From positions 1 to 16,064 of the forward strand of contig JAUILO010000045.1 of the NCBI GenBank assembly GCA_030432775.1: 16,064 nt of DNA, written 5' to 3'. The notes under the pieces are model-generated. The model did no database searches. It had not been told where the DNA came from and saw nothing but the letters and a program-made list of their open reading frames with translations. The DNA is from Alphaproteobacteria bacterium. Lineage in GTDB: Bacteria > Pseudomonadota > Alphaproteobacteria > Micavibrionales > Micavibrionaceae. The translations under genes were made by a program, and so were the position numbers. Below are positions 1 through 7,992 of the stretch, one piece after another. Every line of letters starts with the position of its first letter. Position 1 is the first letter of the stretch.

Positions 1-2299
1 CATCAAGCGCATCGCCAGTAAGCTCAACAGTAAATGTCGAACCTGTTAGATCAACAGCCGCGCCATCTGTTTGCACCAAAGTACCATATGCAGAGTCAAC
101 TGTCGGTGTTCCATTAACATCATCAACCGCGATCTCGATTGTGTATGTACCGGTACCGGCAAATGTACCGGCAGAAAGAACAGCGGCCTGATCAACACGA
201 ACTGTACCGGAGTTGGTCAATGTATCTGTCGCATCAATTGTAACATTGTTATTCACAAAGAAGCTGGCGCCTGTTGCTACAGAGGACGTATTCAACGCCG
301 CATCGCCACCCAAGACATTGCCGTTTGTGTTGAATGTTCCGGATGTAATTGTAAGACCAACATCGTCAATCGTACCATTAGCAAGGAATGTACCGCCGTT
401 TGTATCGGCGCCATATTGAATTGTACCACCTGCACCAGCACCTGCCTGATCATGGATGTTACCGGTCACAGAACCGGTTCCGTTGATGATCAATGTACCG
501 CCATTAACGTCCAGACCATTATTCACAGCTGTATCAAGACCAAGGATAGTTCCTGTTAATGTCAATGTTTGGCCACCGAGATCAATATCATTAATGTTAT
601 TAATCGAACCGGCGATTGTCACACCGTTATTGACCAGAGTCAGGCTGTCGGCTGTACCCGCTCCACCATCAATAGATGAGTTGATTGTACCACCATCAAT
701 TGTCAGCTGGTCATCACCGGCACCAAGATTCACGAAGTCAGATGTTGCATCACCAATCGTTGCGCCCGTAAAGTTTACAGTATCTGAACCAGATGTCAGG
801 GTCACGTTACCTGTTGTTGATGAACCGGCGTTAAACTGTAAAGTTTGCCCTGACGCGTCACCAGATACGATTACAAGAGTACCGGAGACCGCGCCATCAA
901 CATCAACATTTGCATCAAATGTTGAATTCACATCTGTGACGAAGCTACCGTTTGAACCCAAGGTCAATGTACCGGCAGTACCGTTATTATCACTATCAAG
1001 ATCAACAACGACCGTTGTAATTGTGTTACCGGAAAAGTCGATAACATCATCGCCGCCACCATTTGTACCGTCAAATGTCACCGCAGCAGTATCCGCATCA
1101 CCATGCGCAAACGTATTGCCGGAACCTACCGTTAAAGTTACACCATCAGCAACAGTCACAACATTCGCAGATGTCACTGTGATTGAACCCGTCGCACCAT
1201 TATTCAATGTTGTATCGGCATTCACAAGAACCGTACCTTGATCAGTTGTGTCGAATGTAACATCAGCGCGAAGATCACCACCATTTAAAGTGATACCGTC
1301 TGTTGCGCCGCCTGTTGCGCTAAACATCAAAGCCTGGTTGGACGTTGACTGGATAACACTGCCTGTATCAAGCTGGAATACACCGTTTACTGTTGCGGCA
1401 TCATCGACATCAAGAACGATTGTGTTTGTCGCAGAACCGGATAAAACCATTGTATTTGTGCCAAGATTAATAACATCTGCACCGCCGCCGCTTATATCAA
1501 GCGTACCAGTACCGCTTTCTGTATTTGTCAGCGTCACCGTTGCAACGTTTGTTGCCTCAATAGTCTCATCAGCAGATATTGTAAACACGTCACCATCACC
1601 GATATCAATTGTGCTGATATCATCAATTGTGTCGCCAGCCCCTGTTGAATCAAACAAGAAATCCGCACGAACCTGAAGTGTGCCGCCTGCAGCAGTATCA
1701 CCAATCAAGCTACCGTTCAAATCTGCGCCGCCATCTACGCCATTAATAATAACAGTATCGCCACCAGTACCAAGTGTAATAACACCAAGAACATCACCAT
1801 CACCGGCTGCGCCGCCGGCAATTGTAATTGTTGTCTGGTTAGAGTTCGCAGAAAGGTTGATCGCATCTTCGGTTGCAGCGCTTGCGCTCAATTGACCATT
1901 AATTGTAATCCCGCCACCAATAAGCACGTCACCGGATGTAATAACATCACCCGTACCGGCAGATTGCTGAACATGAAAACCCGAACCGATTATGATACCG
2001 GCACTCGCGCCACCTGTTGTAATACTGATAACATCATTATCCGCTGCACCGGCATTATCATTATCATCCACGCTGATACCAAATGTATACGTTGCATCCT
2101 GATCATGGTCGATCACCGGATCAGTTTGAAAATCAATACCTGTCAAATCATCAATTGTATTATCATCAGCCGAAGCACCTGCTGTATCTAGAGCTTCAAT
2201 AGCTATCTGTGCCTGTGCAGCGGTCGGCGCAACAACAATTGCCCCCAGCGCAACAAAAGCAGTACCAGCAAGTAACGCTTTCTTCATATCGATTTTCAT
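1..2299 (-). CDS. Large secreted repeat-rich surface protein, probable autotransporter passenger (partial, 3' end outside window)
   Basis: The minus-strand frame from the ATG at 2299 stays open to the window edge, giving 766 codons without a stop. GGAGG lies 9 nt upstream. Residues 1-30 form a signal peptide: a charged start with lysines at 2, 6 and 7, a hydrophobic core, and a likely cut after AQA at 28-30. The rest is a long run of short beta-strand repeats rich in Asp, Asn, Thr, Gly, Val and Ile, with phrases such as NLGAGDDQLTIDGG and SIDGGAGTADSLTL. These are typical of beta-helical autotransporter or adhesin passengers. The visible mature part (31-766) contains no Lys, Cys or Trp and only three Arg, so it is strongly acidic. 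A C-terminal beta-barrel would confirm an autotransporter, but that part lies outside the window. A type I-secreted or S-layer-like protein is the alternative. The specific target or ligand is unknown. Confidence 0.85.
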   Translation of the reverse strand, partial: MKIDMKKALLAGTAFVALGAIVVAPTAAQAQIAIEALDTAGASADDNTIDDLTGIDFQTDPVIDHDQDATYTFGISVDDNDNAGAADNDVISITTGGASAGIIIGSGFHVQQSAGTGDVITSGDVLIGGGITINGQLSASAATEDAINLSANSNQTTITIAGGAAGDGDVLGVITLGTGGDTVIINGVDGGADLNGSLIGDTAAGGTLQVRADFLFDSTGAGDTIDDISTIDIGDGDVFTISADETIEATNVATVTLTNTESGTGTLDISGGGADVINLGTNTMVLSGSATNTIVLDVDDAATVNGVFQLDTGSVIQSTSNQALMFSATGGATDGITLNGGDLRADVTFDTTDQGTVLVNADTTLNNGATGSITVTSANVVTVADGVTLTVGSGNTFAHGDADTAAVTFDGTNGGGDDVIDFSGNTITTVVVDLDSDNNGTAGTLTLGSNGSFVTDVNSTFDANVDVDGAVSGTLVIVSGDASGQTLQFNAGSSTTGNVTLTSGSDTVNFTGATIGDATSDFVNLGAGDDQLTIDGGTINSSIDGGAGTADSLTLVNNGVTIAGSINNINDIDLGGQTLTLTGTILGLDTAVNNGLDVNGGTLIINGTGSVTGNIHDQAGAGAGGTIQYGADTNGGTFLANGTIDDVGLTITSGTFNTNGNVLGGDAALNTSSVATGASFFVNNNVTIDATDTLTNSGTVRVDQAAVLSAGTFAGTGTYTIEIAVDDVNGTPTVDSAYGTLVQTDGAAVDLTGSTFTVELTGDALD

Positions 2300-2743
2300 T
2301 TATTCATTCCTCCGATTTATAATTTAGAAAATATAGCAAATAATAGAATTCAAAAGCGGATCCCGCCCGCAGAGCGCAGCCATCAGATCGACACTTATTT
2401 AATTTTTTAGTTTAATTTTCTTGAGCTTCATGTGTACACGAATTAGGTAAGTTGGATAGATCCCCATTAAGAAAATACCAGCCAAACACCCTTCACCCAA
2501 GCACTTTCACAATTTAAAAAATCGATTACCGATCTTTTGTGGCAGAAAAGCCACACACATGCACGTTATGAAAAACCAAGCATGCGACACAACAGCAATA
2601 TATGCGTTGCACAATGACATATTCGCAGTTTTCCTATAGACCTTGGAGAAAATCAGGCTATTATCCTTATATATTTATTCAGAATTTTTACTTTAAAATC
2701 ATTACCATACAATCGAATACCCGATTACATTTGCGAGGAAATT
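2300..2743. promoter_or_regulatory. Divergent intergenic region between surface protein and methyltransferase genes
   Basis: This 444-bp gap must hold the promoters of both divergent genes. It is AT-rich. A perfect 6-bp stem TGTGGC/GCCACA with loop AGAAAA lies at 2538-2555, and a perfect palindrome GTGTACAC at 2432-2439. Neither hairpin arm is followed by a T-run, so they are not terminators. I could not assign a convincing -35/-10 pair. No protein or RNA gene is evident. Confidence 0.4.
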
Positions 2744-4447
2744 ATGGCGAAATCAAAGAAAAGCGCTAAAGAAAAAAAAGGCTCAAAAAAGAATAAAAAC
2801 AAAACCGAAGAAATCCAGACAACAGAAACTGCGCTTAACGAGGCGGACGAAGAAGAAATCCTTAGCGGATCTCAAGATAATGGTGACCATATTCAGGGAG
2901 ATGCCATCAACCCATATGACCTCGTACCATATGAGAGCTACCCCTATCCGATGACGCATCCTACTCACCTGAATACAATTGCAACCATATTCGGCGTCAA
3001 AACACCAGACATTAAAACAGCAAGAGTCCTGGAACTTGGCTGCGCTGGTGGCGGCAACCTTATGGCACTTGCGAACGACTTTCCCGATGCCGAATTTGTC
3101 GGCATTGATCTATCCAAAGACCAGATCGAACGCGGTCAGGAACACAGCAATAACCTTGGCCTTAAGAATCTGACACTGGAACATCTGGACATCACGGAGT
3201 TTGATGATAAAAGAGGCAAGTTTGATTACATCATTTGTCACGGCGTGTTTTCGTGGGTACCAGATCATGTCGCCGATAAAATTCTGGAAATTTGCGAAAA
3301 ACAACTTACGCCCGAAGGCATCGCCGTAATCAGTTATAACTGTCTGCCCGGTTGGTCTGCCGTGCGCAGTGTGCGCGACATGATGGTTTACCACACAGAG
3401 CGCTTTAACCAGCCGGAAGAAAAAGTCAAACAAGCACGTATGCTGCTTGATTTTTTAACGGAGAACACACCGAAAAACTCTCCTTACCATTCTATTTTGG
3501 AACATGAAAAGGCAATTCTTGGCCGTACGAATAAAGATTATATCGTTCATGAATATCTAGAAGACGTGAACAAGCAATATTACTTCCATGAATTTATGTC
3601 GTTGGCGCACAGCCATAATTTGCAATATCTGGGCGATACACATCTATCATCCATGTTTACAGGCAATATGCCGAAAAAAGCAGCAGAAAAACTAAGAGCT
3701 GTGAACGATATAATCCAACAAGAACAATATATGGATTATATCCGTAATAGACGCTTCCGTTATACAATACTGACAAGCCGTGACAGAGAGGTAAAACGCA
3801 AGATCGAAGCCGATGTTGTTTACGATCTATATGTACGCAGCGATTTTGTCCCCAGCAGCCCGATTGCCAATGATGATACGGCGGTGCAATTCTTGCGCGG
3901 TGGCAAAGCAGGCCCCATCACTATTAGCGATGCAGGCACAAAGGCCGTGTTTGCAAAGATCGCAGCAGCAAAAGGCGCGCCTGTTAAACTCGAGCCTATC
4001 GTAAACGAAGTTGCAAAAGACTATAATCTGGATGCCATCACGTTGAAAAACAGTATCCAGAGCAATATTGTAAGATTGGCGCTGAACGGGCTTATCAAAC
4101 TAACAACAGAGCCGGCACAATGGGTCAACAAGGTCAGTGAGAAGCCAAAAGCATATAAACTGGCCCAATATCAGGGCGGCCTTAACAATCAAAGCTGGAT
4201 CACAAATGCCGAAAGACGAAGAATCAAGATCAATCGCATGACAGGCAAAGTCATATCACTGGCCGATGGCTCAAGAACCGTGCCGGAAATTGTGGACGAG
4301 ATCACGACATTCGTCAAAAATAGCGAATTGAAAGTGATGAGCGACGGTACAGAGGTTACTGACCCGGATGCAATACGCAAAAGCATCGAAAATATTGTCA
4401 GCAATACATTACAAGATGCCGCAGCCAAAGGCATTATGATCGCTTAA
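2744..4447 (+). CDS. Class I SAM-dependent methyltransferase with methyltransferase regulatory domain (PKMT-like)
   Basis: Predicted to transfer a methyl group from S-adenosylmethionine, probably to a protein. The 567 residues begin with a disordered tail that has 10 lysines in the first 20 residues and then turns acidic. The Rossmann fold follows: motif I LELGCAGGG near 96-104, the acidic residue D122 in FVGIDLS, and a post-motif near 159-172 (FDYIICHGVFSWVP). Residues about 225-310, with SPYHSILEHEK and HEYLEDVNKQYYFHEF, match the methyltransferase regulatory domain (PF10119 type). The long C-terminal part (about 370-567) probably carries further helical or winged-helix modules. From memory, rickettsial lysine methyltransferases PKMT1 and PKMT2, which modify the autotransporter OmpB, share this layout. 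The ATG is preceded by GAGGA, 4-5 nt away. The gene is divergent from the surface protein gene and ends before a strong terminator. Methyltransferase assignment is firm; substrate is inference. Confidence 0.9.
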   Translation: MAKSKKSAKEKKGSKKNKNKTEEIQTTETALNEADEEEILSGSQDNGDHIQGDAINPYDLVPYESYPYPMTHPTHLNTIATIFGVKTPDIKTARVLELGCAGGGNLMALANDFPDAEFVGIDLSKDQIERGQEHSNNLGLKNLTLEHLDITEFDDKRGKFDYIICHGVFSWVPDHVADKILEICEKQLTPEGIAVISYNCLPGWSAVRSVRDMMVYHTERFNQPEEKVKQARMLLDFLTENTPKNSPYHSILEHEKAILGRTNKDYIVHEYLEDVNKQYYFHEFMSLAHSHNLQYLGDTHLSSMFTGNMPKKAAEKLRAVNDIIQQEQYMDYIRNRRFRYTILTSRDREVKRKIEADVVYDLYVRSDFVPSSPIANDDTAVQFLRGGKAGPITISDAGTKAVFAKIAAAKGAPVKLEPIVNEVAKDYNLDAITLKNSIQSNIVRLALNGLIKLTTEPAQWVNKVSEKPKAYKLAQYQGGLNNQSWITNAERRRIKINRMTGKVISLADGSRTVPEIVDEITTFVKNSELKVMSDGTEVTDPDAIRKSIENIVSNTLQDAAAKGIMIA

Positions 4448-4466
4448 AAACCAGCAAAACACAGAC

Positions 4467-4499
4467 AAAAAAACCACCATGACACATGGTGGTTTTTTT
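4467..4499. terminator. Bidirectional rho-independent terminator
   Basis: The 8-bp stem CCACCATG/CATGGTGG (4474-4481 and 4485-4492) has an ACA loop. It is flanked by seven A on the left and seven T on the right, so it can end transcription from both sides. It lies 19 nt after the methyltransferase stop codon and about 60 nt beyond the end of the convergent IalB-like gene. Confidence 0.93.
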
Positions 4500-4559
4500 A
4501 TTCTTATATATGTACCGATCAAGAATGCCACAACTCAACGCGCCCAAGCCAAAGACCTA

Positions 4560-5108
4560 TTACTTGGATACCTTTTCATAGCTTTGCTTAAAGCCTTTTA
4601 AACTCAGAGCAATCTTAACATTCTTACCTTCAATCGTTTTCAAGATCAATGTCGCAAGATTTCCTTTGTACATATGATCTATAATTTCTGCATTCAGATC
4701 AACATACGCAAAACAGCCCTTCTCCGTACAGTGATTGACATCAAATTTATAAGGCTGGTCTTTATCGATCTGCATTAATACCCCAGGCTGCAGTAAGATA
4801 CCCAGCGGCAAAACAACGACGCCGCGCGCATCACCGGTTTCACTATCCACATTCTTGCCAACAGCAAATTCAATCAGTCTCTGGCCTGTTTCTTTTACGG
4901 ATAAGCGCTGAAATATTTCGCAACTTTTTACAGCCTTACTATCTTTTTTCTCGGCATCTTTTGGAATTTCCGTACATCTTATTGTCCAGGCCGAAGGAGA
5001 TTCCACCTTCTCTTTTGATGATGCAGCATGGTTTGTCGCGAGTAAAAACGTACCGACTAAAGCCAGCATCAACACGCTAAAACCTCCATAACCGTATAAC
5101 TTCTTCAT
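4560..5108 (-). CDS. Exported IalB-like (invasion-associated locus B family) protein
   Basis: This encodes 182 residues. The N-terminus has lysines at 2-3 and a hydrophobic segment at about 8-25, fitting a signal peptide or N-terminal anchor, so the protein should act in the periplasm. The rest resembles the IalB family: a Trp then Cys near the start of the mature domain (W41, C45), a second Cys in SCEIFQ (C63), and a late pair HCTEKGC (C127, C132). These four cysteines could form two disulfides. The length suits the family, which is common in Alphaproteobacteria. It is linked to host-cell invasion in Bartonella but also occurs in free-living species, so virulence should not be inferred. I chose the ATG at 5108, 32 codons inside a longer frame, because AGGAAT lies upstream and the signal peptide then starts the protein. 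Confidence 0.8.
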   Translation of the reverse strand: MKKLYGYGGFSVLMLALVGTFLLATNHAASSKEKVESPSAWTIRCTEIPKDAEKKDSKAVKSCEIFQRLSVKETGQRLIEFAVGKNVDSETGDARGVVVLPLGILLQPGVLMQIDKDQPYKFDVNHCTEKGCFAYVDLNAEIIDHMYKGNLATLILKTIEGKNVKIALSLKGFKQSYEKVSK

Positions 5109-5281
5109 AATATATTCCTGTATATCTGGGCTGAGTGATTGTTCGAGCCTGAGGAAGCTATCAGACCGCACACTTAAAAAAGCGTTTTTTGAACTTAATG
5201 ACAAACAGTCTCAGATCACAACCACGATGTCAATAATGGCACGACGCCGTTTTGTTAACCATAAAAAAATCAGAACCACTT

Positions 5282-5299
5282 GGCGTAAACGATTACGCA
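5282..5299. promoter_or_regulatory. Imperfect palindrome A, possible operator
   Basis: The 18-bp sequence GGCGTAAACGATTACGCA contains a perfect 6-bp inverted repeat GCGTAA/TTACGC with a 4-nt centre. A similar sequence occurs at 5440-5457 in the same gap. No regulator is known, so operator function is inference. Confidence 0.35.
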
Positions 5300-5317
5300 C
5301 ACTTGATTTTCATAATC

Positions 5318-5347
5318 TTGTTATTTTGTTGCCCAAACCCTTAATAT
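5318..5347 (+). promoter_or_regulatory. Candidate sigma70-type promoter for the 578-residue gene
   Basis: TTGTTA (5318-5323) and TAATAT (5342-5347) are separated by 18 bp. They lie just downstream of palindrome A. The implied leader would be about 175 nt and would include palindrome B. This is a pattern match only; AT-rich DNA gives such matches by chance. Confidence 0.25.
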
Positions 5348-5439
5348 ATTAACAAATGAAACCAGTGCCGAAACCGCACTATTCCGCCATAAATTGTAAC
5401 AATTCGTGATCGTCAAATGTTTGCATAATATTTTCAATA

Positions 5440-5457
5440 GGCGTAAAACTTACCGCA
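5440..5457. promoter_or_regulatory. Imperfect palindrome B, possible operator
   Basis: GGCGTAAAACTTACCGCA closely resembles palindrome A. Both open with GGCGTAAA and end in TTAC(C)GCA. The inverted repeat is imperfect by one inserted C. Its start lies 158 bp after that of palindrome A. Confidence 0.35.
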
Positions 5458-5531
5458 ACGCAATAAGAAATTGCACAGCCTGAAAACAGGCAAATAAAAA
5501 GATAATAAGAGTAATACTAGGGTGTAATAAA

Positions 5532-7268
5532 ATGACAAAAGTAAATTATGATCCAGCGACAGAGCTGAACACACACACACCGGCCATTGTCCAAAGATTC
5601 GGATTTGAAAGACCGGAAATCACCGTCGGACGATCCACTCTCGAAGATAAAGCCGATCCAGAAATCTACAGCGGCACAATCGTCACCTCTTACGGTTATT
5701 ACCGCATGGTTCGCCACATTCCTACAGGCGCTATCGCTGCCGTCCACTCCAAATCACCAAGCAATCTTCGCGGTACTAAGGACGAAGACGGACGCATCAT
5801 AGCCGACCATGAAGGACTATCAAAATCCTACCTTGTTCCAAAAACAGGGTTTAAAACAAACGGCAAAGACGAAGACACATATATTCACGCCAGAAAGATC
5901 CGCCGGGAAATCAGAAAATACGGCCGTGACCTTGCAGAGCGCAGCGAAACAGAACACACATTATACGGCGCGGAAATCAACAACCCCGAAGATGCCAAAC
6001 ACAGATTATTCAACACCGACACACCAACCGAAATCTGGAGTAACGGACGTGTTGCTTATCTGATCGATAAAACACGTTACGGCCAATGGCAGGTCACGTT
6101 CTATGCCCCGACAAAAGAAGAAGACGGCAAGTTTGTTCCTGTGACAATGGGCACAACAAAACTGAAAGATTTGTTTGGTAAAGCATCTCGTACAATTCGA
6201 GTTACTAAAGAATATGATGATGCACGTGAAGCCATGGCCCAGCACTGGCAGTCGATTTCATCCAAGCTCTGGGATGAAGAAAACATATATAAAGGTGAAG
6301 GCTTTAAAATGCGCACAACAAAGGCGCTATCCTCACTATTTAACACAGTAACCGAAAACAAATACGCACTTGCCGCTCTTGTTCCATTTGGCGCGGCTCT
6401 GGCTGCATTCAAACCAACACTAGGCATACTCGGCGCACTTGCCTACGTCACACAACACTTCGTGTTCCACGAAATGTTCAGTGAAGGCCTTAAAACATCT
6501 GCCGAGACATATAAACGTGTGAAACGCGCCAAAAACAGATTGTCTTTGGACTCATACCCACAACACGGCAACGTCAATGATCACTTTCTGGTACAAACAT
6601 CTGCCAACATTAAAAAGAAATCACCAAAAATAGATCTGGAACGCTTCCCGGCTGAAGAATGGGAATTTTTGAATGCCAAACAATCATCTATGGTACGTGA
6701 TCATGAATTTGCGGTAGACGGTTTCCACCCGGATTCAATGAAAGATCAAATCATGTCCATGCACCAACGTGGTTTTTCATCCACCTGTGTATTGCCCGAT
6801 GATTACACCAGAGTAGATATGTTCCAGAACGGTTTGGTTCGCTTGATGCACCAAAAACCCGATGGCCAGATCCGCATCTATGCCGGTTACCGTGCCGATC
6901 TTTGCACAAACAAAGAAAGACCACTTCCAAAAGAGATCATTGCGAAACTGAAAGACGGCATTGTTGAATTTGATTACGACCGCAGACGTCCTGACTTCAA
7001 CCACGCTTTCCTTCAAAGAGCAGTCAATGTTGACGAAATGATGGATGGCTTCCTAACAGAGCACCTCTTTAAAGCAGATAAAGAGCTGCCTGATGAAGCA
7101 AAAGAGCGCACAATGGAGAGAATTAAAAACATTTTCAGCCGCTGTGCTGGCGTTACAGCGCCTGCTGAATACATCACCAAGCACACACCTGCACCTGATA
7201 TCATCAACATCATGCACGAAACACCTCACATGACAGAACGCAGAAATCAGCGCGCTCTAAAGGTTTAA
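5532..7268 (+). CDS. Uncharacterised 578-residue protein with a central hydrophobic hairpin
   Basis: I do not recognise this protein. It has no signal peptide and is largely polar and charged. The only hydrophobic part is near the middle, at about 278-312: YALAALVPFGAALAAF, a short KP-containing break, then PTLGILGALAYVTQHFVF. This could be two membrane-spanning or membrane-inserting helices, or a buried helical hairpin. The N-terminal half is rich in Arg, Lys and Glu, with a charged stretch near 118-140. The C-terminal half has DDYTRVDMFQNGLVRLMHQ and FDYDRRRPDFNHAF. Only three cysteines are present. The ATG follows AGGGTG at about 7 nt. The gene stands alone behind a 423-bp regulatory gap and ends before a strong terminator, so it is its own transcription unit. 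Its intact length and neighbour-like codon use indicate a real, maintained gene, probably specific to a narrow lineage. Confidence 0.85.
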   Translation: MTKVNYDPATELNTHTPAIVQRFGFERPEITVGRSTLEDKADPEIYSGTIVTSYGYYRMVRHIPTGAIAAVHSKSPSNLRGTKDEDGRIIADHEGLSKSYLVPKTGFKTNGKDEDTYIHARKIRREIRKYGRDLAERSETEHTLYGAEINNPEDAKHRLFNTDTPTEIWSNGRVAYLIDKTRYGQWQVTFYAPTKEEDGKFVPVTMGTTKLKDLFGKASRTIRVTKEYDDAREAMAQHWQSISSKLWDEENIYKGEGFKMRTTKALSSLFNTVTENKYALAALVPFGAALAAFKPTLGILGALAYVTQHFVFHEMFSEGLKTSAETYKRVKRAKNRLSLDSYPQHGNVNDHFLVQTSANIKKKSPKIDLERFPAEEWEFLNAKQSSMVRDHEFAVDGFHPDSMKDQIMSMHQRGFSSTCVLPDDYTRVDMFQNGLVRLMHQKPDGQIRIYAGYRADLCTNKERPLPKEIIAKLKDGIVEFDYDRRRPDFNHAFLQRAVNVDEMMDGFLTEHLFKADKELPDEAKERTMERIKNIFSRCAGVTAPAEYITKHTPAPDIINIMHETPHMTERRNQRALKV

Positions 7269-7303
7269 ACAGGCTATAGGACTACACAAATATGCAAATA
7301 AAC

Positions 7304-7334
7304 AAACAGCACCATAAAGTTATGGTGCTGTTTT
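7304..7334. terminator. Bidirectional rho-independent terminator
   Basis: An 11-bp inverted repeat CAGCACCATAA/TTATGGTGCTG (7307-7317 and 7320-7330) is flanked by AAA on the left and TTTT on the right. It ends the plus-strand 578-residue gene 38 nt upstream and can also serve the convergent yceI-like gene, whose stop lies about 35 nt away. Confidence 0.85.
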
Positions 7335-7369
7335 GCTTACATAAAGTCCAGTTACAGATAAATATAACC

Positions 7370-7951
7370 TTACATGTTGGCTTCGCTTTCGATTTCAATT
7401 TTGATCTCATCACCAAGACCTGGCAAATACGTTACCATACCAAAATCAGAACGTTTGATTGTCGTCGATGCCGTAAAACCAGCCGTCTGCTTTTTGAACA
7501 TATTCTGGCCAATCTGGTTTACCTTAACATCAAGTGCCACCGGTTTTTGTACACCATGCAAATTTAACGTACCATGAACAACGGCTGTGTCCTTGCCTGT
7601 CACTTCAACTTTATCACTGACGAATGTCGCTGTCGGGAACTGTGCAACATCAAAGAAATCAGCACCTTTTAAATGTTCATCAAGCTTAGCTACGCCGGTA
7701 TTTACCAATGTAATCGGTATTGTAACCTCAACGCTGCTTTTCTCTGGATTGTCCTGATCCAATGTGACCTCACCCACAATATCCATAAATTTCCCAGAGG
7801 GAGTAGAGAAACCAAAATGGTTAATATGCCATGTCACAGCCGTGTGCGAAGAATCGATTTTATATGTGTCTGCTGCTTGCGCGGGCATTGAAAACGCCCC
7901 CAACACTGCCAAACCAAGCACCAAGCGTGAAGATTTCTTTAGTAAAGACAT
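7370..7951 (-). CDS. YceI family periplasmic lipid-binding protein
   Basis: This encodes 193 residues. A signal peptide spans 1-26 and should be cut after AQA, leaving ADTYKIDSSHTAVTW, the typical YceI opening. The phrases HFGFSTPSGKF, FFDVAQFPTATF and GTLNLHGVQKPVALDV are further family hallmarks. YceI proteins form a periplasmic lipocalin-like barrel that binds polyisoprenoid or quinone-like lipids. I chose the ATG at 7951 because the signal peptide begins there and AAGGAA lies 9 nt upstream. An in-frame ATG at 7993-7991 overlaps the azoR stop as TAATG and would add 14 residues. That could reflect translational coupling, but the extension is polar and would bury the signal peptide. The gene lies directly downstream of azoR and should be co-transcribed with it. 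Confidence 0.92.
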   Translation of the reverse strand: MSLLKKSSRLVLGLAVLGAFSMPAQAADTYKIDSSHTAVTWHINHFGFSTPSGKFMDIVGEVTLDQDNPEKSSVEVTIPITLVNTGVAKLDEHLKGADFFDVAQFPTATFVSDKVEVTGKDTAVVHGTLNLHGVQKPVALDVKVNQIGQNMFKKQTAGFTASTTIKRSDFGMVTYLPGLGDEIKIEIESEANM

Positions 7952-7992
7952 TAAGATAATTCCTTTCCTGTTATAATCATAAACAACATCCA

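Larger units (their letters stand above)
5109..5531. promoter_or_regulatory. Divergent intergenic region upstream of the IalB-like and 578-residue genes
   Basis: This 423-bp, AT-rich gap holds the promoters of both divergent genes. Features seen are two related imperfect palindromes (listed separately), a candidate promoter at 5318-5347, and a perfect 5-bp hairpin GCCTG-AAAA-CAGGC at 5478-5491 in the probable leader of the plus-strand gene. I see no convincing coding region. Confidence 0.4.

Noticed and set aside
71..2191. Several long plus-strand open frames, the largest at 456-1241
   Set aside because: They lie opposite the continuous minus-strand surface protein gene. Their Cys/Ile/Thr-rich or Pro/Val/Ser-rich composition is the mirror of Thr/Asn/Asp/Gly codons in that gene, and they have no domain or consistent ribosome-binding site.
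2538..2555. TGTGGC/GCCACA hairpin as a terminator
   Set aside because: No T-run follows on either strand, and it lies between divergent genes where a terminator is not needed.
5109..5204. A 32-residue N-terminal extension of the IalB-like protein
   Set aside because: It would place a polar stretch ahead of a clear signal peptide, and the internal ATG at 5108 has a good ribosome-binding site.
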